Positions 1-11,189 of a stretch of DNA of 64,000 bases are shown piece after piece (position 1 is the first letter of the stretch; every line of letters begins with the position of its first letter). Source of the DNA: Haberlea rhodopensis (taxonomy: Eukaryota > Streptophyta > Magnoliopsida > Lamiales > Gesneriaceae); the NCBI GenBank assembly GCA_907163345.1, contig CAJQUN010000042.1:2151043-2215042 (forward strand), read 5' to 3'. The notes under the pieces are model-generated. The model searched no databases, was not told the DNA's origin, and was given only the letters and a program-made list of their open reading frames with translations. The position numbers and the translations under genes were made by a program.

Positions 1-669
1 GAGAAGAAACAACCATCAGAATCACTCAAGATTAAGCCAGTCAAAAATAAGAAAGTCAATAAACCAGATATTGTAAAGTTATTCGGAGTGGTCATCCATG
101 TTTCAACAAATGCCAAGTCCGTAAAACCTCACAATCCACAGCCTTTGCGTTGTTTCAATCCAAACACAAAACAATTCATCCCAAGACAATCTCGTAATTC
201 TCTCGATCATTGTGTTGTGGATACGACCTTGAGGTTGGGTATTGAACCACAAACCCTGGAGAATTTCTCAAGACTTTTGCAAAACATAGAGGCTCAATCT
301 GGTGTCAGACCAGTCTTGCTGTATCAGAAAATTCTAACAAAATCTGATGTCTCGTCAAACCTCAACAGGCTTTTCATCACCCAAATCAAAGAACTGATGG
401 GATTTTTGAGAGATGACGAGAGGAGACGCGTTGAAGACAATGACAAAAACATATGGTTGGATGTTTTGGCTATGGATCCAACAGGTGAAAGCTATGAGTT
501 GCACTTGAAAAGGTGGCACAGCTTGAACATAGTTGTCATTAACGGGAGAGGCTGGAACACATTGGTTCTTAAAAATGGCTTGAAGGCAGGACATTTGATT
601 GAACTATGGGCTTTTAGAGAACAAGATACTAAATTTCGGGTGGCTATGAATTTTAAGAATGTTAATTGA
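1..669 (+). CDS. B3 domain protein (DUF313 type), copy 1, 5' end outside window
   Basis: The frame is open from the first base and ends at TGA 667-669, giving 222 codons that match residues 58-279 of the complete copy at 15607-16446 with no amino-acid difference. The C-terminal third is a B3 fold of the plant DUF313 subfamily: the KILTKSDVSSNLNRLFI strand and the later GWNTLVLKNGLKAGHLIELW signature. Such proteins are nuclear and presumed sequence-specific DNA binders; no target can be read here. The first part is basic and low complexity. The GTG at 88 is only an internal valine codon and is not a start. Recent duplication or a duplicated haplotype explains the identity with copy 2. Confidence 0.85.
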   Translation, partial: EKKQPSESLKIKPVKNKKVNKPDIVKLFGVVIHVSTNAKSVKPHNPQPLRCFNPNTKQFIPRQSRNSLDHCVVDTTLRLGIEPQTLENFSRLLQNIEAQSGVRPVLLYQKILTKSDVSSNLNRLFITQIKELMGFLRDDERRRVEDNDKNIWLDVLAMDPTGESYELHLKRWHSLNIVVINGRGWNTLVLKNGLKAGHLIELWAFREQDTKFRVAMNFKNVN

Positions 670-912
670 TTTACGAGCAATTGGAGTGCATGCAACAATG
701 TGGATCGTCTCATAATAGAACCAACCAAGTATCTACTAGAATGGGAGCAATGCAGATCAATTAGGACTTACTTTTTGTTAGTAGTCAAGAATAATAAATT
801 GATCCAGTCCTTTTTTCGTCTCTATTTTCTGTAAATCAAATTTCTTAGTAACAGAATCTTTGCGAATATGGTCCATGGATTGGGTTATTTTATTTACTCA
901 TATTAATAAAAT

Positions 913-1272
913 TAGAGGTGTTAAAACGTGTCCAACCCACCAACCCAAACGAGTTCACCTGTTTAAGCCCATCTCCAGGTGGGTTGAAAGCCTCCAACCC
1001 AACACAACCCAACCCAATCCGAGGTGGGTCGTGGGATAGGCGGGCCAACCTGCCAAAAAAATTAAAAAAATTAAAAATTTATTTTTATTAAATTTTAATG
1101 ATTAAAATTATTAAATAAATTATTAATAAATCATATTTTTATTAATTAATTCAACTTTATTATAAATTAATTAATTGACCCAACTGCGGGTCAACCCACC
1201 CAAACTGCCAACCCAAACGGTGCGGATTGGGTTAGGCCAATCCGACGGGCCCAACCCATTTTGATAGCTCTA
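913..1272. mobile_element. hAT-type MITE, copy 1
   Basis: A 360-bp non-coding element has imperfect terminal inverted repeats, TAGAGGTGTTAAAACG at the left and TAGAGCTATCAAAATG reading in from the right. It is flanked by an exact 8-bp target duplication AATAAAAT (905-912 and 1273-1280). Eight-bp duplications and TAG-type ends are characteristic of hAT transposons. The interior is AT-rich with CCAACCCAACCC-like runs near both ends and no ORF, so it is non-autonomous. A shortened second copy of the right end plus AATAAAATAGTAG follows at about 1281-1332. Confidence 0.8.
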
Positions 1273-1490
1273 AATAAAATAGTAGCCCAACCGACGAGCC
1301 CAACCCATTTCGACAGCCTAAATAAAATAGTAGTTGCTTCAACTTTGTTATTTGACATATCTATTTTTCTGTTTTAACTTAATAAATTAAATTAAATTCA
1401 TTATTTCAAACAAAGATAAGTATAATTTTAATATGATTATAATAAGAAAGTTTTATTTGAACAACATTTAAAGTATTAATCAAAACTGTT

Positions 1491-1730
1491 TCACAAGATA
1501 AGAAAATGCAAAAGACATAGTTCCTTGCATGACATTAGGGAAAAGTGTGGATGTGAATCTGAGTGATATAAATGGACATGAGGTATATTCCAATGTTCGC
1601 AGTAAAGATAGCTGGCTTGGACTAATAAATTCAGTGCTGCGCTAAACGAAGCATTTGGTCTCAATATGGCCAAGGGCTGCTGACTTGGGCCTCCAATATT
1701 GGAAAACCAAGTGCCCGCAAACACCTGCAA
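1491..1730 (-). other. Open frame of 79 codons, possible relic exon, unidentified
   Basis: The minus-strand frame begins just after a pyrimidine-rich stretch ending TTTGCAG, which resembles a 3' splice site, and stops at 1491. The peptide includes the segment FAGTWFSNIGGPSQQPLAIL, which I do not recognise. The same frame is unchanged at 17267-17506, but the whole surrounding block is nearly identical in both copies, so conservation says nothing about selection. It may be a terminal exon of a minus-strand host gene or chance. Confidence 0.2.
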
Positions 1731-2301
1731 AGCAGGACAACATGCTCGCTTTTCTTAGAATTCCAGAAAGAAAACCTATGAACAATATATGTGGATTTGA
1801 CAAAATGTACAAGCGAGTGTCCTTATTTTATCTACTACAACAATTACACAAGTTTCATACATTACTATGAAATGCATTATGTGCATACAGACAGTGATAC
1901 AATTCTAAAATGAATAGCCAGTCCTCGATTCATGGTTTAAACACAGTTGTTGGAACAAATTCATCCTAAAAACAATTATTAATTGCACCTTCTCGTGCAG
2001 AATATGAAATGTTTGCTTCACAGGAAGTTCAAAATCCAAACTCCAGAGTATAACCCATGGACAAATAAATCAATGTAATTAATTAAACTAAGACAAGTAA
2101 TTAAAATGCACCGATACCAGCAATCTCCAAGTCAGACAATGACCATCAGACCTTTCCAGATTCAGGAAGCAACTCATAAGCCAAGTGCGTAAACATGAAT
2201 GCAGCTATACAATGCCGGGAAATTGCTAAATTTGCATCAGATATACTTAGGAAAGGGTTCAAGAGACGTACTATCTGACAGTTGAACCTGTAAAATTATA
2301 A

Positions 2302-2373
2302 CTAATGTTTAAAATCTTCTCGGATGACATAATAACACTAATGTTCAAAATCTTCTCGGATGACATAATAGCA
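2302..2373. repeat. 36-bp unit tandem duplication
   Basis: Two adjacent 36-bp units, 2302-2337 and 2338-2373, share CTAATGTT.AAAATCTTCTC and the following GGATGACATAATA, differing at only a few positions. It lies in the part deleted from copy 2. Confidence 0.85.
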
Positions 2374-2759
2374 CAGTGCTAATATTTGGAGATGGATGTG
2401 ATCAAAGCAACATAAAAAACAACTAGGACTATTAGATCACATCCTAGGAAATCATCCACCCAGTCAACATACCGTGACCAGGTAATTCGTAATATCAAAT
2501 AAATAAAACTAAAAATAAGCGTGAGATTCCACTAATTGTTGCCACATCATTGTTCTCTTCACCTAAGTAATTGAAAAAGAATGGGTACACCTACAACTTT
2601 ATGGTAGCTCCCAGCGATTTCTCAAACAAAACTTCCCTTCCATGTCGGCAACTACAAAATTCAGGATCAATTTCTAAAGTAATCATAGGGATTCAATACT
2701 CAATGCAAAACTACAAAGCCAACCTGGTGATAGCCTGGTGGTAACGTGTAACCTACAAA

Positions 2760-3764
2760 CATGGTTCGCAGTCGCGGGAACGGCGCCTGTAACGGATGTC
2801 ATCGTTCCAGTTCCAATGACATTTCACGGAACGGTCACGGCGTGGATTTTTTTAAAATAATATTAAAAAATTCAAAAAGATTGAATAGTTGAAAAAAAGT
2901 ATTTTTAATCTTCTTTACTTATAAACAACAATAACTAAGTATTTATTCCCAATAAATTGGGGTATGCCATTTTTATCTTCTTTAATTCATAAATAATATT
3001 TAAAAAATTATTTTTTAAAAAATAACAAAAATGTTTTTCTAGATATTTTGTACACTTTATTAAAACATAAATTTATCATCAATATATACTAAAATTTTCA
3101 CAACCATATCAAAACTATTTTACCTTCAAATCATAATATTAATAAAAAAATAAAATCAACAAACTAAATGAAATATTTTTCATTTAATTTCTAATTAGCT
3201 AAATTTTCAAGTAAATTGTAAAATCATTAAATTTTATGTAAAATATAAATTTATCCTTAATATCTCATTGTATTTTTTTATCATTTTGTTTACAAAAATT
3301 AAATTATTTCAAAAAAAATTTAATTATAAAATTATTAAAATACACATAACAATTTATTTAAATAATTCCTAAGAACTTTTATATTTCAGAATTATTAATA
3401 TCATTTCAGATTAATAAACGTTCTTTTTTTAATTTTTAAATCAAATAAACTACTTTTACATAAAACATAAACAAGAAAACTATAACTTTAGATCCCACAT
3501 ATAATTACTTCATCTCACTCTTTCATTCGTTTCGTTCATCATCAATCTCTCTTTCGTTCCATTGAAAAAAAATTAAAAAATTCAATTTTTTTTAATTCAT
3601 ATTCGTTCCGCGCCGCACCGTTCCGCCGTTTCACTTCCGCGCCACCGTTATATTGCCGATATCCGATTACATAACGCCTTTCCAGAGCAACCTACGTTAC
3701 AAGCTGGAACTTTGCCACGCTCACCTCCGTTCCGGCCGTTCCGTTCCCGTTTCTGCAAACCATG
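2760..3764. mobile_element. Non-autonomous hAT-like element, 1005 bp
   Basis: The left end reads CATGGTTCGCAGTCGCGGGA and the right end, inverted, CATGGTTTGCAGAAACGGGA. An exact 8-bp duplication CCTACAAA flanks it (2752-2759 and 3765-3772). The second copy of the locus has the pre-insertion sequence with a single CCTACAAA at 18011-18018, which proves insertion. Both ends are GC-rich with further inverted ACGG/CCGT motifs, while the middle is strongly AT-rich and has no transposase frame. Eight-bp duplication points to hAT; the end sequence is not one I can tie to a named family. Confidence 0.85.
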
Positions 3765-3809
3765 CCTACAAATTGTCTAAACACTGTAGGCAACCTTCGA
3801 CTGGATATT

Positions 3810-4041
3810 TGAAGATTAGGGTTGCAAACCAAAGAACAATACGGCAGGTTTAGGGATGAAAGAATATTTTATTTCATCACATATGTTTTTTATACTTTTA
3901 CAATTTACAATACCAAATATGTAGAAGGGGATATACAAATCATATCTCACAAAATCCCATAAAACTAGTAGGAGATAATATCCTACCAAACTTATTTAAA
4001 TCAAATCCTAAACTAATCAAATCTTTCCATATTATCTACTA
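3810..4041 (-). repeat. 3' LTR of copia E copy 1
   Basis: It starts on the plus strand with TGAAGATTAGGGTTGCAAAC, matching the start of the 5' LTR at 8373, and carries about 80 bp that the 5' LTR lacks. The inner edge beside the polypurine tract is placed only approximately. Confidence 0.65.
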
Positions 4042-4210
4042 CGCTCCCCTCAAGTTGGTGAATAAACTATTATTCTCAACTTGCTGACTTGGTCTTCGAA
4101 CACTTTTCTTGATAGGCCATTGGTTAAGACATCTGCAACTTGTAAAGAGCTAGGAACAATCAGAATGCAAATTTTCACCATGTTCAAGTTTCTCTTTGAT
4201 GAAATGCTTG

Positions 4211-7200
4211 TCAATCTCGATGTGTTTGGTCCTCGCGCAGAATAGGATTGTGAACAATACTAATAACTGCTTTATTATCACAGTATAATTTTATTGGTAA
4301 GTTTACAATCCTGTTAAGTTCTTCCATTACTCTTTTTAGCCATAGCACTTCACATACTCCTTGAGTCGTGGACCTAAATTCAGCTTTTGCACTACTTCGG
4401 GCAACAACATTTTGTTTTTTACTTTTCCAAGTCACCAAGTTCCCCCATACGAATGTGCAATAACCTGAGGTAGATACACAATCGATAATTGAGCCTGCTC
4501 AGTCTGCATGAGTGTAAACTTCAATTCCTCTCATCTGATTTTTTTTTTGAAAAAATAGCCCTTCACCCAGAGTTCTTTTTAATATCTGAGAATGCGATAT
4601 ACAGCTTCAAGGTGTTCTCCAACAAGTGAGTGCACGAACTGGCTTACCAAGCTGATTGTGAATGCAATATCAGGTAGTGCGTGAGAGAGATATATCAATT
4701 TTCCAACCAACCTTTGATAACTCCCATCTACTGGATTCCCATCCTTGATGTCTCCTAATTTAGCATTTGCTTCTATCGGTGTATCTGACGGTTTGCAACC
4801 ATTCATTCCAGTTTCTTTTAGGAGATCCTGTACTTTCTTTGGGAAACCATGATTCCTTTCTCTGACCTTGCTACCTCCATTCCAAGAAAATATTTAAGTT
4901 GTCCCAGTTCTTTCATCGTAAATTCTTTTGCCAACTGCTTCTTTAATTTTTCCATCTCTTCCATGTCATCTTCTATTAAGATAATATTATCAACATAAAC
5001 AATGAATATAGAGATCTTATTTGACTCATATTTTTTTGTGAAGAGTGTATGATCAGATTGTCCTTGGTAGTAACCCTGGCTTATAACAAATTTCATGAAT
5101 CTTTCAAACCATGCTCTGAGATATTGTTTTAGCCCATAAATATATTTCTTTAACTTGCAGACCTTAGAACAAAATTCATTAGTGAACCTCGGAGGTGGTT
5201 CCGTGTAGATTTCTTCTTCTAGCTCCCCATTTAAGAATGCGTTTTTTACATCCATTTGATCTAGTGGCCAGTCAAGATTTGCAGCAATGGAAAGAAAAAA
5301 CTCTAATTGTGTTGAGTTTAACCACAGATGAAAACATCGCATTATAGTCAACTCCATATGTTTGGGTGAATCCTTTGGCAACTAGGCCAGCTTCGTACCG
5401 TTCTAGGGACCCATCAGAGTTGTATTTTGTGGTAAGAACCCACTTACATCCTACCATAGGGTGTTCACTTGGAATCACTCTTCTCCCAAGTAGCATTCTT
5501 TTCCAGAGCCCTCATCTCCCTCTTGGATCGCTTCATTCCACTCACATATTTTAAGAGCCTCATACACATTGTTAGGGACACTAATGACATCCATTTGAGA
5601 GGTAAAAGAGGCATGGGAAGGTGACAACTTATTATAAGATAAGAAGTTTGAGAGTGGATGTTTAGTACACATTTGAACACCTTTCCTATGAGCAATAGGG
5701 AGATCAATGTCGTTAGGAGAAATCGTTATACCTGCAGTTATTGTCGAGGATTCATCGTGTGTTGCAGGATTAGGCACTTGAGTAGAGTCATGGCTTGGTA
5801 GTGAGACAGTGTCTCCCCCATTCGTTGCATCTCTTCTCCTGATATAACAAATGTCATATCTTTACTCTCCTATCTTGTATCAGTTGGATTATGATATTGC
5901 AATTTGGGTTCAGGGTCCCTAATTATTTTGAATTCAAGACTGAAGTTTTATCATTTAAAAGCTCATCTTCCTTTGTACGACATTTCTCCCCCTAAAGATG
6001 AGTTGTATAGTAAGATTGCCCTTCAAAGAAGGTGACATCCATAGAAAAAAAAATTTCTCGATATGGGATCAAAGCATTTGTACCCACGTTGGTGTGTAGG
6101 ATAGCCAACGAAGATACATTTAATGGCTCAGTGCTCCAATTTAGAAAGAGTCGGATTGTGCTATGGACGAAGGCCAAACTCCCAAAGATGTTGAAGGGAA
6201 TATTAGTGATAAGGCGTGAAGTGGGGAAGCATTTTTGAAAGATAGCTAACAGTGTTTGAAAATTCAAAATTCGTGAGGGTAACCTATTAATTAAGAAGGT
6301 AGCTGTTAAAATAGCTTCGCCCCAAAGGTAACTTGGAACTTTAGTGTGGAAACTAATAGCCCGAGCGACCTCAAGGAGATGATTCTTCTTCCTTTCACGA
6401 ACTTTGATGTATTATACCGTGACGAGTAAAAAAATTACCCAAGAGGTGATTAAAATATTCTTTGTCATCATCACTCCGAAAAAATTTAATATTCGTTTAA
6501 AAATGAGTCTTAATCATTTTGAAATATTATTCTTGCATCAGACTTGTCTTTCAAAAGAAATACCCAGGTCATCTGAAAATGATCATCAATAAATGTTATG
6601 AACCATTATTTTTCAGAAAGAGTTTTAATTTTGCAAGGACCCCAAACATTACTATGGATTAAAGTAAATGGAGCAGATTTTTTATAAGGTTGATAGGGGA
6701 ATATAGAAAAATGATGTTTGGCCAATTCACATGATTCAGAACATAAATCAAGAATATTTTTATTGATGAATAACTTGGGAAACAATCTTTATAAATAAGT
6801 AAAATTAGGGTGACCCACGACAATGCCATAAAATAATATCACTGACAGTTGAAGTAGACACAGAGTGAAGAAGATGATGACCATCAACTTTGTCCAAGAA
6901 AGAATGAGCATCGAAGAGATAGAGACCACCGTCCTGTCTAGCATTGCCAATCATATTCCTCGAGGCTATACCATGAAATTCACAATGAGAAGCAAAAAAC
7001 GTAAATGCGACAGTGAAGATCATGGGTTAATTTGCTAATGGATAGTAGATTATAAGATAGTAGGGGAAAATGACGTGGAAACTGAGATTGCCCTGCCACC
7101 GAAGCTAGATAACATCGGCCATCTTAACCCGTTGGTTCCCAGCGCAAGGTACATAGAAGGAAAAATATTGAGAAGACCTGTCATGTGGTCTGTAGCACAT

Positions 7201-8346
7201 GAATCTAAAATACAAAAGCTGTTAGAAGTGGTGTTGGCTACACTAATAGTGGAGATACTTGTTTTTGCTAGAGAACAGGAGGAAGATTGTTGGATGAACC
7301 CATACATGTCTCTAATAGTTTGTACAAGTGCTCTAACTGATCCTTGGTGAAGGGAAGAGAGCCAGAAGGAGTTGATTAGAACCAGAGTCGTTTGCACTTG
7401 TTTGAAGAGCTTGTCCTCCGTTATTAGGCATTTCTGATTTTTTCTTGAGGTGTGCTGGTCGACCATGAATGTCCCAGCATGCCTCAATGGTATGCCATGG
7501 TTTTTTACACTTTTCACACCACGGTTTTTTCTTTCCATCGCGTCGAGAGAAGTCGGATGCAGAGTCCCTGGTGACAAGTTCCGAACCTTCAATGTTCGGC
7601 AGCGTTTCATTGCGTCTTAGCATAACATGACGACATGCTTCTTCACGTCGGATGTCAAAGAAGAATTCTCGAATATTGGCCAAGGGTTTGCGTCCCAATA
7701 TACAGCCACGAACCTGGTCTAGATCTTTGTTGAGACCCGCGAGGAAAACAAACACTCTGTTGCATTCAATTTTTTTCTTGTAAAGCGAACCATCTTTCGG
7801 ATTTTCCCATTCATCAACGTCAAGAAGATCAAGTTCTTGCCAAATACTCATTAGATAATTGTAATAGGTGGTGACATCCCTATTACCTTGTTGAATCTGC
7901 CACATATGAAAAGTTGACTCATACAGTTGAGAATAGTTTTCCAGATCCAAATATGTATCACGAATAATATCCTATACTTCTAGTGTGGTGGGCAGGAACA
8001 TAAATGGTTTGGCAAGAGATTGATCCATGGAATTAAGAAACCACGCCATGATCTTAGAATCCGCCGATTGCCATTGACCATACATCGCATCAGTGGAAGG
8101 GGGTGGTTTTGTATCGCCATTCAGATGGCCAAGTTTACTCTTTCCATCAATCACTAATCGCACGAATCATGCCCAATCAAGGTAGTTCTTACCATTGAAT
8201 TTGTGCATCATGATGTGTAGGTTTGAATCAGAAATAAGGGGACTGGCCAATTGGGAGGATGTACCAAAACCATATTTTTCGTCGCCTGATGTCGTTGACA
8301 TTGAGGATTCGCCGTCGGTGCCCATCAGCGCGGTTGCGTAATTCAT
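4211..8346 (-). pseudogene. gag-pol of copia E copy 1, multiply broken
   Basis: Reading down the minus strand from the ATG at 8346: a gag with FNGKNYLDWA and a CxxC-H-C knuckle (CEKCKKPWHTIEACW, near 7500), a protease motif LDSCATDHMTG (near 7190), integrase fragments (about 6650-5990), RT (MDVKNAFLNGELEEEIY near 5240) and RNase H (SSAKAEF, LYCDNKAVISI, near 4400-4300). A TGA interrupts DWA*FVRL, a stop follows TTLEV, and several frameshifts lie in integrase and RT. The RT active-site motif reads YVDN instead of the usual YVDD. No functional product is expected. Confidence 0.8.
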
Positions 8347-8372
8347 GCCCAGTAATTAGGGCTCTAATACCA

Positions 8373-8524
8373 TGAAGATTTTTAGTTGCAAACCAAAGAA
8401 CATTACGGCAAGTTTAGGGATGAAGAATATTTTATTTCATCACATATGTTTTTTATACTTTTACAATTTACAATTGTACCAAATATATAGAAGGAGATAT
8501 AATCGAATCTTTCCATATTATCCA
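8373..8524 (-). repeat. 5' LTR of copia E copy 1
   Basis: Starts TGAAGATTTTTAGTTGCAAA immediately after the complement of the primer site at 8359-8371 and ends near CCATATTATCCA. It is 152 bp, the same length as the split 5' LTR of copy 2 (22643-22750 plus 38438-38481). Confidence 0.7.
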
Positions 8525-8745
8525 CCTTTTTGTAAAAATTACCATCAATTACAAAAGAACTTAGCATAGAGAAACACAAATTTTGACGAAAAAGCAAGTG
8601 CAACAACAAAAGCAGGAGCAGCGTTAAATTTTAAATGCTTATCACTAATAAATGAGCCACTTATATACACAATTCTGCCACCATAAGGCCCTCAAATTTC
8701 AACTTAAATCCATACTACAAGGATTCATTAACACCTAATTATTCC
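8525..8745. other. Right flank of duplicated locus, copy 1
   Basis: About 220 bp of non-coding sequence that is almost identical to 38482-38702. Homology between the two locus copies ends at ATTATTCC; after this copy 1 enters a tandem repeat. It may be the leader of a lost minus-strand gene but no frame supports that. Confidence 0.6.
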
Positions 8746-8900
8746 GCCCTGACTACTGTAAAAGTTAAGGTCCGCCCTGACTATTGTAAAAGTTAAGGTC
8801 CGCCCTGACTACTATGAAAGTTAAGGTCCGCCCTGACTATGAGAGTTAAGGTCCGCCCTGACTACTATAAAAGTTAAGGTCCGCCCTGACTATGAACTTT
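8746..8900. repeat. Tandem repeat, about 28-bp unit, six copies
   Basis: The unit GTCCGCCCTGACTACTGTAA plus AAGTTAAG recurs about six times with small length changes (two units lack a few bases). The array starts exactly where homology between the two locus copies stops. Confidence 0.85.
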
Positions 8901-9172
8901 AAACAGGCCCTGATCACTGTCAACGTTAATTACCGTGAACACAGATCAGATCAGGCAAAAAGTTATCTATTTATAATTTGCCCCTACAGGTCAGTATTGT
9001 TTTATACTTGTGATTCTTCAGTCATTTCTTCTCAGCCCAGTTAATGAAATAACATCTTTACAATACAAAATTTTCATTAAGTAAAGTGGCGCGTGGATTA
9101 CAAGTTGATGTTCCTTCAAAATAAAAAATAAAAAAAAAGAGGGGGAAGCGATTTCATTTAAAGATAGTCTGG
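8901..9172. other. Non-coding spacer with purine-rich tract
   Basis: No gene is visible. It contains a TATTTATAATTTG stretch and, at about 9121-9147, a run of A ending AGAGGGGGAAGCG that resembles a plus-strand polypurine tract. Whether it belongs to the gypsy-like element is unknown. Confidence 0.4.
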
Positions 9173-11189
9173 TCAGACATCCCGATCTATAAAATCGGAG
9201 GGAATGTTATTCACGATGGCCTGTAGATCTAGGAAGTCATCCGGGTCTTGATCCTCTAGAGGGAAGCCATGAGTCCTGAACTGATCTTTGCAGCCCTCAA
9301 AGCCGAGATCGAGAAATCGAAACGCCTTCGCTGCGAGGAGCCCCTTGAACTCCTCTGACTTCAGAAAGGCCTCTTTTCGACCGACTTCTCCGGCAACATA
9401 TGCTTCCAGTTCAGAGCGTACGCGGCTCATTTCAGCAGATGACTTGGTGAGGGCAATCTCTTTCTCCTCAATGACAGAACGTAAGCGATTGACCTCAACT
9501 CGGTATTTGGACAGCTCTGCCTCTACAGACGTAAGCCGGGCATTGGCTTCCTTCGACTCAGCCTCTGCAGCTTCAGCCCGGTGTACAGCATCCCGGGTTT
9601 TCTTCCTTGCATTCGATGAAGATTGGCCATAGTTGGATCCCCTCCTAACGCTTTCGCGTAACATTAATAAGCCCTGGATAAGGATAACCTAGTAAGAAAA
9701 TATTTATAATGGGGCAGGCAAGAACAGTAAGAATGTGTACCGATAGAGCTCGGGACAGCCCTTCCTGGGCCAGAGGTCTCCACTTCATCCCCGCCATGGC
9801 TTGTTGATCTGCGCCTGTAGTAATGCACTCCAAGATCTCAGCCGGTAGTCTGGAGGGGGCCCCAGTAATCAAACTGGTGGACTGTGTGTACTCCACGGAT
9901 CCGGGAGAACCAGGCCCGGCCGTCCGAGCCGACTGCGGGCTTTGAATAGAGTCCTGTGACGTTTCAGTCTGCGGTCCTGGAGAGGTGGCCACCTCTTCCC
10001 GGGCCGAAGGACCAGGGATGTTCTCAGCCCTTTTTCTTTTGAGCAGCGAGTTACCACCACCCCCACTCTCTTCCGATTGAAGAATGACTATCGGGGCAGC
10101 CTGGGGAGCAGGAGGCGGTGAGGAAACTCGTCCTTCAGTACAGGATTTTGGAACCGCCTTTCCTTTCCCCTTTTTCTAGGAAACCATGGCCGAAGCATCT
10201 GGTTAAATGACATTTTACCTGCAAGGGAAAGAAAGGCAGGTGAATAGCAAGTTATGGAAAGAAAGGCAGGTGAATAGCAAGTTACAAGAAAATAAAGGCG
10301 GGTTAATGGAGGACGCACCAGGAGGAGGAATAGCTGGGTAAGAGCTCAGCCTGTATCGCCTGAGTACGTCCTTTCGGATTAATATAGTTGTATCAAATTG
10401 TCGACGCCCAATGGCTGACATAACCCTCTGATAGAATATGTCTTCCTTATACCGATGCGGAAGGGGACGACCCGGGGGGAGAGAGTCTCTCCAGGCCATT
10501 GGGCAAGACCAAGGTCTGGGCGGCTTGACAAAGAAAAATGTTTCCTTCCACCCTTTGTGAGAGCTCGGGATTTTCTCCAAAAACTTACACGAGGGCCTGG
10601 ACCCAAAGTAAAACAAACCAGGGAAGGTGGTGTTTTTGACATGGAAAAAATAGTGTATAAGAGGATGAGAGAAGGGGAGGTTGAGAGATTGGAACAAGGC
10701 GGCCACGGCTGCCATAATCTGATAGGAATTGGGGCTAAGTTGGCTAAGGGAAACGCAGAAAAAGTCGGAAAGATCTTGATATAGAGCAGGAATGGGGAAG
10801 CACAATCCACTCCAAATTTGTTCAATAAAGAAGGGGAAGAAGCCCAGAGGAGGCAGATGAGGACGGTCGCCCGATCTTGGTATTCGAATCTCATGGTCGG
10901 GAGGAATGACGTGACGACGGAGAAGAGTCTCCGCCTCAGACGAGACTCGAGAACTAAGAACCTCATACCAGGGTAGCCCAGCCCAAACCAGATCTCGAGG
11001 ATCAACCTCGAAGTTCTGGGGAGAGGGGTCACGAGTAAAAGTGGGGGGGACTTGGAGAAGAGGAACGGCAGTAGTAATTGGCTCTGCCCGGCCACTCAAG
11101 GTCGGAGAGCTCGAAAGCCCCGAGCCCGAGGCATCGGCGGCCGATCCCCTAAGGGCAGCCCCGGAAGTTGAGGATGTTGAGGCAGACAT
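9173..11189 (-). pseudogene. Spliced Transposase_28-like ('putative gypsy type transposon') gene, antisense to adjoining LTR element
   Basis: The first exon runs from the ATG at 11189 to about 10319 and encodes a domain with FFPFFIEQIWSGLCFPIPAL, LSPNSYQIM, FLEKIPSSHKGWKETFFF and WRDSLPP, the pattern of plant Transposase_28 proteins. A candidate intron 10318-10219 has GT at its start and TTGCAG at its end. The next exon (about 10218-9741) is polar and Pro/Ser/Gln-rich; another candidate intron 9740-9674 ends TTATCCAG. The last exon ends at 9173 and is a long charged coiled coil (EAEAESKEANARLTSVEAEL) with an acidic tail. The frame across the start of exon 2 is not clean (a stop or frameshift near 10180), so I call it a probable pseudogene. 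Similar genes occur as extra antisense ORFs between pol and the 3' LTR of plant Ty3/gypsy Tat-group elements; the function is unknown. Confidence 0.6.

Larger units (their letters stand above)
1281..2759. other. AT-rich 3' spacer of B3 copy 1
   Basis: Downstream of the MITE the sequence is AT-rich without a convincing gene apart from the relic-like frame at 1491-1730. The segment 1948-2464 is missing from copy 2. A 36-bp tandem duplication lies at 2302-2373. The region ends at the target duplication of the hAT element. Confidence 0.5.
3810..8524 (-). mobile_element. Degenerate Ty1/copia element E, copy 1
   Basis: A minus-strand element bounded by short related LTRs at 3810-4041 (3' LTR) and 8373-8524 (5' LTR, with an internal deletion). 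Next to the 5' LTR the plus strand reads GGCTCTAATACCA, the complement of a tRNA-Met primer site. Inside the 3' LTR lies the reverse of a polypurine tract, CGCTCCCCTCAAG. Outer duplications are not clear. The polyprotein is broken by many stops. Element E copy 2 at 18070-38481 carries the same inactivating changes, so E was already dead before the locus was duplicated. Lineage within copia is not certain. Confidence 0.8.

Noticed and set aside
7075..7350. Plus-strand frame of 91 codons across copia E
   Set aside because: It is the shadow of the minus-strand protease and integrase region and shows no protein features of its own.
3810..8524. A clean target duplication for copia E
   Set aside because: Flanks GGATATT (or GTAGC in copy 2) and CCTTTTT do not match, so the outer edges remain approximate.
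8746..8900. CRISPR-like array
   Set aside because: The units are contiguous with no spacers and the DNA is plant nuclear; it is a simple tandem repeat.
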